Positions 20,697 through 24,951 of a stretch of 24,951 nt of DNA are shown here, in pieces (positions within the stretch are counted from its first letter, which is position 1; every line of letters begins with the position of its first letter). The notes beneath the pieces are model-generated. The model was not told where the DNA came from. It was given only the letters and a program-made list of their open reading frames with translations, and searched no databases. Source of the stretch: XYD2-FULL-39-9 sp964363685 (GTDB taxonomy: Bacteria > Patescibacteriota > Patescibacteriia > Magasanikbacterales > GWA2-37-8); contig CAYIJG010000008.1 of the NCBI GenBank assembly GCA_964363685.1, positions 1 through 24,951 of the forward strand, in the 5' to 3' direction. The translations under genes were made by a program, and so were the position numbers.

Positions 20697-22208
20697 CTAT
20701 TTTTTCAAAATAGACTCTATACTTTCCTTGGCCTGCGCTCGACCCAAATTATATTCTCTCCAATCTGATTTTTTATTCAAGTTAGTATATGTGTAATTGA
20801 GGTAATCCTTATAGAAATCAGGTGAGTAAAGAGCAGGTAAAGAAGACTTTGAAATTTCCGGGATACCTCTTACTATTTCTGGTACTGCGTCATAAGAAAG
20901 TCCACCAAGATAAAGTAAGTCAATTTTCTTTTCTGTGTCAGTAATGCCAGTGAGAAATCTATCAACATTTTTTTTCGCAATCATACGATCAACATTGATG
21001 CTCGCCACAATCACAAACGAGACCAAGCCAAGGCAAACGGTAGCATAGAAGAGCCTCTTGAATTTCCAGCGCGTGATAATGGCCACCCCAAGCATCACCA
21101 GCCACACCATAGCCATATAAATCAACCATTCCACATACAAACGTTGCGTAGTGAATCCGTACATTTCTTGATACAAATCCATTCTTTTCAGAGCCGAAAA
21201 AGCTATAACCAAAATCTCGATAATTAATACTAGTTTAAGTACCACTAACACCTTCTTTAATCCGTGCTCGGCAAACGAACGATATGGGACAAGCAACAGA
21301 AGCGATGCCAGAGCGATAACCCATGCCAATTGAAAGAAGCCACTGCGCGCATAATCAGCATAAGTGAGTCCGTTTTGTACCACATACGATTGGCTACCAA
21401 ATAAATATGAAAGTTGGAATATGACAAAAATAAAAAAAAGCAAATTAACCATCGTTAAAATCACAGTCACAATTGTAGAATCAAACTTCATTACAGTGCG
21501 AATAATTCCCTTAATTGGCGCATGCTCTTCATGAATTAAAATATAAAATAATCCGCCCAGTAAAACGACAATCCCCATAGTTCGCAATATGCGCCAAATG
21601 GACAGCCGGGCGTTATCCGGAATGGTAAATTTAAATAAATTTTGTACAGCCTGCCCAAACACACCATCGGCCGAACTAAATAAAGCCAAAAAAATAAGCA
21701 GGATTGGCGTGGCGATCACCAGGCCGATAGCGACTTTTTTATAATCACGTTTTTCCGAAACATCTTTCCAGCGAAACAGGTCCCGGTAAATAAATACCCA
21801 GTGTTTAAAAAAATGCAGATTTTTAATGAGCGGAATATCTCTAAAGTAATAACTGATTTTGTCGTTATTACGAAGCGGCAATAAAATAAACAGTACGAGT
21901 AACAACCCAGCCACTACGAGCAATGCCGGACCTCTAACTAAAGGATTATTATATAGCACAACATCTAAACTCAAAATAAAAATAGGAACGACTAAAAGCA
22001 ATGCCCATTTTTCACGCAGATGATTTGTGCTGGCAAGTAGGATAATAGTGCCGACCACTAACAAAATAACAAAAACAAAAAATCCCAACCCCATATCTTT
22101 TTGCCAAAAAAAGACATCATAAAGAATTGCAACCGCCAGCGCCCAAGCGACATATACTAGTCGCACTGCGCGCTCCTTGCTATTTGAATTTGCTGGGATG
22201 AAATTCAT
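20697..22208 (-). CDS. DUF4173-like polytopic membrane protein
   Basis: This 503-residue integral membrane protein has about a dozen hydrophobic segments and a roughly 75-residue soluble C-terminus (TDTEKKIDLLYLGGLSYDAVPEIVRGIPEISKSSLPALYSPDFYKDYL…). The features SSADGVFGQAVQNLF, ILRTMGIVVLLGGLFYILIHEE, YADYARSGFFQLAWVIALASLLLL and SALKRMDLYQEMYGFTTQRLYVEWLIYMAMVWLVML match the DUF4153/DUF4173 family pattern as I know it. Function is uncharacterised. It stands 16 nt after the HEXXH gene and 23 nt before the methyltransferase, inside the mnmA-to-gtrA run. Confidence 0.75.
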   Translation of the reverse strand: MNFIPANSNSKERAVRLVYVAWALAVAILYDVFFWQKDMGLGFFVFVILLVVGTIILLASTNHLREKWALLLVVPIFILSLDVVLYNNPLVRGPALLVVAGLLLVLFILLPLRNNDKISYYFRDIPLIKNLHFFKHWVFIYRDLFRWKDVSEKRDYKKVAIGLVIATPILLIFLALFSSADGVFGQAVQNLFKFTIPDNARLSIWRILRTMGIVVLLGGLFYILIHEEHAPIKGIIRTVMKFDSTIVTVILTMVNLLFFIFVIFQLSYLFGSQSYVVQNGLTYADYARSGFFQLAWVIALASLLLLVPYRSFAEHGLKKVLVVLKLVLIIEILVIAFSALKRMDLYQEMYGFTTQRLYVEWLIYMAMVWLVMLGVAIITRWKFKRLFYATVCLGLVSFVIVASINVDRMIAKKNVDRFLTGITDTEKKIDLLYLGGLSYDAVPEIVRGIPEISKSSLPALYSPDFYKDYLNYTYTNLNKKSDWREYNLGRAQAKESIESILKK

Positions 22209-22224
22209 AAATTAAAGGTTATGA

Positions 22225-22902
22225 TTATTTTTTCATTTGTTTGCTCAAAACTTCATCATTTTCACAATAAGCAATAAGTTTAGCTTTAAAAATTTCTTTT
22301 AACTCGGCTACTGGTCGCACAACAATCTGTGATAATAAGTCTTCTATTCCAGAATAACCCAACCATTCAGATATCTGCTCTAATCCTTTCTGATAAGCTG
22401 AACCTAGCTTATCATCTTTTTTATATAAAGTCTGAATTTCTTCAATACGCCACTTTTGACCTCTATCTAACATATAAATCATCTCAATAAACATAGGAAA
22501 GGCCTCGGCATCGTCCAAATTATGAATAAGTTCGTGAATAACTTGTGATTGTTCTAGCTCCTTCTTTTTAGAGTCAGGTTTGCCAATTAATTCTAACATT
22601 CTTTCTGTTGGAACTTTCATCAAAACACCTTGGTGTCTGAATCGATTCTGTGGTGTTAGCTCTATATGCAAGTTTCTAGACACTGGAATATTGCCACCAA
22701 CTACTTGAAATACATACGAATACCCATTAGCCAACAATTCTTCCATAATCGCTTCTACTGTTTTCTGATCTTCTTTATCGAGCGCAAAACCATCAACGAC
22801 AGAAAAAGATATCTTAATTCCTTCGGAAATCTCTGGAACGGAAACATTCTTTCCTTCTTTGACATTCAACGGTTCGAATATAATTCTGTCCAGTTTTGAC
22901 AT
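22225..22902 (-). CDS. HEXXH-motif putative metalloprotease-like protein
   Basis: This 225-residue protein without signal peptide or membrane segment is of unknown family. It carries HELIH (123-127) in VIHELIHNLDDAEAFPMFIEMIYML, the gluzincin zinc motif. Glu133 or Glu140 downstream is a candidate third ligand. The N-terminal half is beta-rich (IKISFSVVDGFALDKEDQKTVEAIMEELLANGYSYVFQVVGG). The C-terminal half is helical with KKGLEQISEWLGYSG-like features. It lies 7 nt after mnmA and is almost certainly co-transcribed with it. A peptidase activity is plausible from the motif only; some HEXXH proteins are not peptidases. Confidence 0.65.
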   Translation of the reverse strand: MSKLDRIIFEPLNVKEGKNVSVPEISEGIKISFSVVDGFALDKEDQKTVEAIMEELLANGYSYVFQVVGGNIPVSRNLHIELTPQNRFRHQGVLMKVPTERMLELIGKPDSKKKELEQSQVIHELIHNLDDAEAFPMFIEMIYMLDRGQKWRIEEIQTLYKKDDKLGSAYQKGLEQISEWLGYSGIEDLLSQIVVRPVAELKEIFKAKLIAYCENDEVLSKQMKK

Positions 22903-22909
22903 ATTAAAT

Positions 22910-24199
22910 TTATTTTACAACTCCCCCACCTAAACAAACTCTGTTTTTACCCTCCTTCGCTCCAAGCGAGCTTCGGCGCGCGAGGTAGAACACTGCAAAC
23001 TGCCCGGGAGTGACTGCGCGCTGAGGTTGGGCAAATTTAACGGTGTAAGGGATTCCTCCACTTCGGTCGGAATGACAAACGGTACACGCCTGCAACGGCT
23101 GTCTATGACGCAACCTTACCTCACATTTTAGAGGAAATTTGGGCATTTGTCCATCAATCCAGTTTACATCGACTATCTCAGCTTCCTTTTTATATAATAA
23201 TGGATCATCTTCATATCCAACTACCAATTCGTTTGTTTCTGCTTTTTTATCAACTACAAACAAGGGTTTCGTATTGTCATCCTGACCGAGGCTTTTTGCC
23301 GAGCGGAAGGATCCCTTATCCTTAGAATTTGCTATTACCGTGTTTAAGGGATTCCTCGACTCCGCTCGGAATGACAGACCGTAGCGCTGTCCAATTGTAT
23401 AAAACGCCAGACCTTCATGCTGTCCAAGCACCTCTCCGCTACTTAAAATAATATTACCTGGTTTTGATTTTATTTCTTTCATCAAAAATTCTTTCATCGG
23501 CACTTCTCCCACAAAACAAATACCCATACTTTCTTCTTTTTCGGCATTGGGTAAATCATACTTCTTCGCCAATTTTCTTACTTCTGGTTTGGTGTATTTA
23601 CCTAGAGGAAACAGTGTATATTTTAATTGTTCTTGATTTAATTGGTGCAAAAAATATGTCTGGTCTTTATTATCATCTTTAGCAGTAAGTAATTGGAAAT
23701 TGGAAATTGGAAATTTTTGTTTCTTTAGGATTTGGGGTTTAGAATTTATGATTTTCCGCCCAAGGCGGGCGTAGTGCCCCGTAGCCAATTTATCAAAACC
23801 CAATTCTTTGGCCTTCTCTAGCCAAAATCCAAACTTTACAAATTTATTACATAAAACATCGGGATTTGGTGTACGTCCGAGGCTATATTCCTCATACATG
23901 TAATCCAAAACTTTTTGTTTATACTCTTTTCTAAAATCCAAACGCAATAGCGGAATGCCGAGTTTGGCAACTACCCTCAAAGCGTCTTGGTAATCCCCTG
24001 TCCAGCATTTCTCATTCTTCATTCGCATTTTATCCTCACCGTCATTCGCACTATTCGTACCCTCTTCTTCATAATTAACCATAAAAGCTCCAGTCACATC
24101 ATAACCTTGAGATACTAAAAGAGCAGCTACAACTGATGAATCAACACCGCCTGATATGGCTACTAGCACCTTAATTTTAGCATTTACTTTCTTCTTCAT
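22910..24199 (-). CDS. mnmA: tRNA 2-thiouridylase MnmA with repeat-derived insertions
   Basis: MnmA thiolates U34 of Glu, Gln and Lys tRNAs. From the ATG at 24199 it is 429 residues, about 60-70 longer than E. coli MnmA. The PP-loop SGGVDSS (16-22), the Cys of GRTPNPDVLCNKFVKF, the persulfide Cys of SMGICFVGE, TGHYAR, DNKDQTYFL, FYTIGQRYGL, VTPGQFAVFY and CLGGG are all present. Extra residues coincide with repeats: an AT-rich heptamer block (23691-23755), a full palindromic element (23275-23376), a half element (23046-23076) and a GC palindrome near the end (22957-22969). The frame stays open throughout. A TTG at 24208 would add three residues; the ATG is better placed against the promoter. 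Confidence 0.93.
   Translation of the reverse strand: MKKKVNAKIKVLVAISGGVDSSVVAALLVSQGYDVTGAFMVNYEEEGTNSANDGEDKMRMKNEKCWTGDYQDALRVVAKLGIPLLRLDFRKEYKQKVLDYMYEEYSLGRTPNPDVLCNKFVKFGFWLEKAKELGFDKLATGHYARLGRKIINSKPQILKKQKFPISNFQLLTAKDDNKDQTYFLHQLNQEQLKYTLFPLGKYTKPEVRKLAKKYDLPNAEKEESMGICFVGEVPMKEFLMKEIKSKPGNIILSSGEVLGQHEGLAFYTIGQRYGLSFRAESRNPLNTVIANSKDKGSFRSAKSLGQDDNTKPLFVVDKKAETNELVVGYEDDPLLYKKEAEIVDVNWIDGQMPKFPLKCEVRLRHRQPLQACTVCHSDRSGGIPYTVKFAQPQRAVTPGQFAVFYLARRSSLGAKEGKNRVCLGGGVVK
22957..22969. repeat. Small GC palindrome in the 3' end of mnmA
   Basis: TCGCT-cca-AGCGA lies inside an extra run of residues (ARRSSLGAKEGK) between AVFY and VCLGGG, which are nearly adjacent in ordinary MnmA. It is probably part of another small insertion. 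Confidence 0.5.
23046..23076. repeat. mnmA: Single arm of the palindromic repeat inside mnmA
   Basis: One arm, from TAAGGGATTCCTCC to CGGAATGACA, is encoded in frame as CHSDRSGGIPYT within the C-terminal barrel of MnmA. It matches the right arm of the element at 23275-23376 with few changes. Confidence 0.8.
23275..23376. repeat. mnmA: Full palindromic repeat inserted in frame in mnmA
   Basis: This 102-bp inverted repeat (exactly 34 codons) opens with TGTCATCCTGACCGAGG and closes with CGCTCGGAATGACA, the same family as 1712-1796, 2458-2546 and 3816-3893. Translated, it yields FRAESRNPLNTVIANSKDKG… between the conserved YTIGQRYGL and the LFVVDKK strand. Confidence 0.88.
23691..23768. repeat. 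mnmA: AT-rich heptamer tandem repeat plus GC palindrome inside mnmA
   Basis: AATTGGA is repeated three times plus AATT (23691-23715). A T/G-rich degenerate stretch follows, then the palindrome CCGCC-caa-GGCGG (23756-23768). On the minus strand this encodes extra residues (INSKPQILKKQKFPISNFQ) between TGHYARL and LLTAKDDNKDQ. Three 7-nt units make 21 nt, so the frame is kept. Confidence 0.75.
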
Positions 24200-24207
24200 A
24201 CTGAACA

Positions 24208-24236
24208 AACATACCAGAAATCAATAAAAAATTCAA
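24208..24236 (-). promoter_or_regulatory. mnmA: Leaderless-type promoter of mnmA
   Basis: On the minus strand -35 TTGAAT (24231-24236) and -10 TATGTT (24208-24213, preceded by TGG) are 17 bp apart. Only 8 nt separate the -10 from the ATG, so transcription should begin at or next to the start codon. This agrees with the lack of a Shine-Dalgarno site. Confidence 0.55.
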
Positions 24237-24274
24237 TGGAAACAAAACAACTTCATAGGAAGGGCTTTTTTAAC

Positions 24275-24340
24275 TTTACAAAAAAATATAACTATGTAAG
24301 TATAAATGTCATAACGCGGAGAAATCCGCAAGGATAGGAG
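24275..24340 (+). promoter_or_regulatory. Promoter, 5'-terminal hairpin and strong RBS of GC-rich gene B
   Basis: The -10 TATAAA is at 24301-24306. The best -35, TTTACA at 24275-24280, has a long 20-bp spacer and is uncertain. Nine bases after the -10 starts the hairpin GCGGA-GAAA-TCCGC (24316-24329), a GNRA tetraloop that would cap the mRNA. GGAG (24337-24340) sits 7 nt before the ATG. The layout mirrors that of gene A. Confidence 0.5.
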
Positions 24341-24347
24341 AGAGTAC

Positions 24348-24641
24348 ATGCGCATTCGCATCAAAGATACGCCGCCTGGCTTCCCGCCACAGTGGGTCAG
24401 AGAGGGCTGGGTCGGCATCGAGCTCGAGAGTTCTGGCCGTGAACGCGGTGATGAGCCTGGCCTACGGGTGGGCAATCAGAACCATGGCGGCTACTGCGTC
24501 GAAGGGCAACACGCCCTCGACCAGCTGAAGGAGCACAACCCCGGCGCCTTCGTCTGGTGGCAGACGGAGAACCCTTGGGTCGCGGAGGAAACACTGATCT
24601 TCCGCGCCGATGTGTGCGAAAAGATCGATGAGTCCACCTGA
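24348..24641 (+). CDS. GC-rich orphan gene B, hypothetical protein (97 aa)
   Basis: The protein is not recognised. The N-terminus RIRIKDTPPGFPPQWVREGWVGIELE looks like a beta-hairpin with a Pro/Trp-rich loop. The middle (RVGNQNHGGYCVEGQHALDQLKEHNPGAFVWWQTENPW) is Gly- and Trp-rich, and the end is acidic (ADVCEKIDEST). There is no signal peptide or membrane segment. It is the only plus-strand gene, diverging from mnmA. A sampled line (24481-24540) is 63% G+C, far above its neighbours. The start is supported by GGAG 7 nt upstream; the opposite-strand frame lacks such a site. Its own promoter, 5' hairpin and long closing hairpin make it a self-contained unit like gene A at 12112-12495. Confidence 0.75.
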   Translation: MRIRIKDTPPGFPPQWVREGWVGIELESSGRERGDEPGLRVGNQNHGGYCVEGQHALDQLKEHNPGAFVWWQTENPWVAEETLIFRADVCEKIDEST

Positions 24642-24662
24642 GACTCCATGTGGGCAAACTTG

Positions 24663-24744
24663 CCCCGTTCGTGTCGTTGCTTTATTTCTAATAAATTTAT
24701 TGGGAATAAAACAAGGAGATTTTTACGAACGGGGTTTTGTTTTT
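24663..24744 (+). terminator. Long nested closing hairpin of GC-rich gene B
   Basis: A perfect 10-bp outer stem CCCCGTTCGT (24663-24672) with ACGAACGGGG (24725-24734) is followed by TTTTGTTTTT. The 52-nt interior holds its own stem (TTTATTTCT with GGGAATAAA, wobble pairs) capped by the palindrome AATAAATTTATT. It also contains AAGGAG with no following start codon. Confidence 0.65.
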
Positions 24745-24780
24745 AAAAATTTATCATCCGTTTCAATCAATCTTATTTAA

Positions 24781-24812
24781 CAAAACACCCTCGATTTCTC
24801 AAGGGTGTTTTG
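24781..24812. terminator. Rho-independent terminator before the zinc-ribbon gene
   Basis: An 11-bp perfect stem CAAAACACCCT / AGGGTGTTTTG has a 10-nt loop. A T-run follows on the plus strand (TTTT) and TT on the minus. It lies 15 bp beyond the stop of the minus-strand zinc-ribbon ORF and could serve convergent transcripts. Confidence 0.7.
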
Positions 24813-24826
24813 TTTTAAAATTCTAA

Positions 24827-24949
24827 TTAGGAATTTCTACGAGCCATCATACAGTCTCGGCAGTATACTGGTTTATCGCCAGAAGGTTGGAATGGTAATT
24901 CCGTGATCTGGGTACCGCATTGTGCGCAAGCTACATTGACGCTGTACAT
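24827..24949 (-). CDS. Small CxxC zinc-ribbon protein (40 aa, possibly 5'-truncated by the window)
   Basis: The ORF translates to 40 residues with CAQC (8-11) and CRDC (30-33), the latter in the phrase PFQPSGDKPVYCRDCMM. This is the short two-CxxC zinc ribbon that I associate with Candidate Phyla Radiation genomes, where it is of unknown function but repeatedly found. The ATG is 2 bases from the window end, so a longer N-terminus or the promoter may lie outside. A terminator follows its stop. It is presumably a nucleic-acid or protein-binding ribbon. Confidence 0.65.
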   Translation of the reverse strand: MYSVNVACAQCGTQITELPFQPSGDKPVYCRDCMMARRNS

Positions 24950-24951
24950 TT

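Noticed and set aside
24397..24657. Minus-strand open frame overlapping GC-rich gene B
   Set aside because: It has no ribosome site or promoter and an Arg/Ser/Pro-rich low-complexity product; the plus-strand frame is the supported gene.

Overview
The window reads as chromosomal DNA of an uncultivated Candidate Phyla Radiation bacterium (Patescibacteria, Parcubacteria/Magasanikbacteria-like). This is inferred from gene order and style, not from a database match. The signs are: a compact ribosomal/alpha-operon block; an RNA polymerase alpha subunit that stops after its N-terminal domain; a 644-residue AlaRS without the C-terminal domain; a tiny CxxC...CRDC zinc-ribbon protein; mostly weak ribosome-binding sites with several apparently leaderless promoters; and short palindromic repeats scattered between and inside genes. 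All genes but one are on the minus strand. No gene-free stretch exceeds 300 bases. There is no rRNA, tRNA, CRISPR array, transposase or integrase that I can see.

Layout in ascending coordinates. 1-4710: a PIF1-like helicase, a GIY-YIG protein, an ArfB-type ribosome-rescue factor, a membrane-anchored sorbosone/glucose-dehydrogenase-like propeller, a transglutaminase-like protein and a 57-residue acidic peptide. Three copies of one palindromic repeat lie between these genes. 4780-7290: a very AT-rich restriction-modification pair (TdeIII-like endonuclease plus an SPPY methyltransferase), with a promoter and paired direct repeats upstream of the methyltransferase. 7300-8590: a pyrimidine-dimer glycosylase, a bidirectional terminator, then a Fic/Doc toxin with an HTH antitoxin and a 20-bp perfect palindromic operator. 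8604-11950: a surface-glycan module (GT2, GT4 and a polysaccharide flippase). 11976-12565: a GC-rich orphan gene. 12595-17015: infA-rpmJ-rpsM-rpsK-rpsD-rpoA-rplQ-rplM-rpsI with one promoter upstream of infA and a structured RNA between infA and rpmJ. 17038-24236: a probable operon mnmA - HEXXH protein - DUF4173-like membrane protein - methyltransferase - alaS - Nudix - gtrA, driven by an apparently leaderless promoter. 24275-24744: a second GC-rich orphan gene on the plus strand. The window ends in a small zinc-ribbon gene.

The two observations I rate highest are these. (1) The GC-rich orphan genes at 12112-12495 and 24348-24641 share no sequence but have the same design: AT-rich promoter, a 5-bp hairpin at the predicted mRNA 5' end, a strong Shine-Dalgarno site, a GC-rich ORF of 97-127 codons, and a long closing hairpin followed by a U-tract. 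(2) The palindromic repeats have entered the mnmA reading frame without breaking it, adding blocks of residues to an essential-type tRNA-modification enzyme, much as Rickettsia palindromic elements do.
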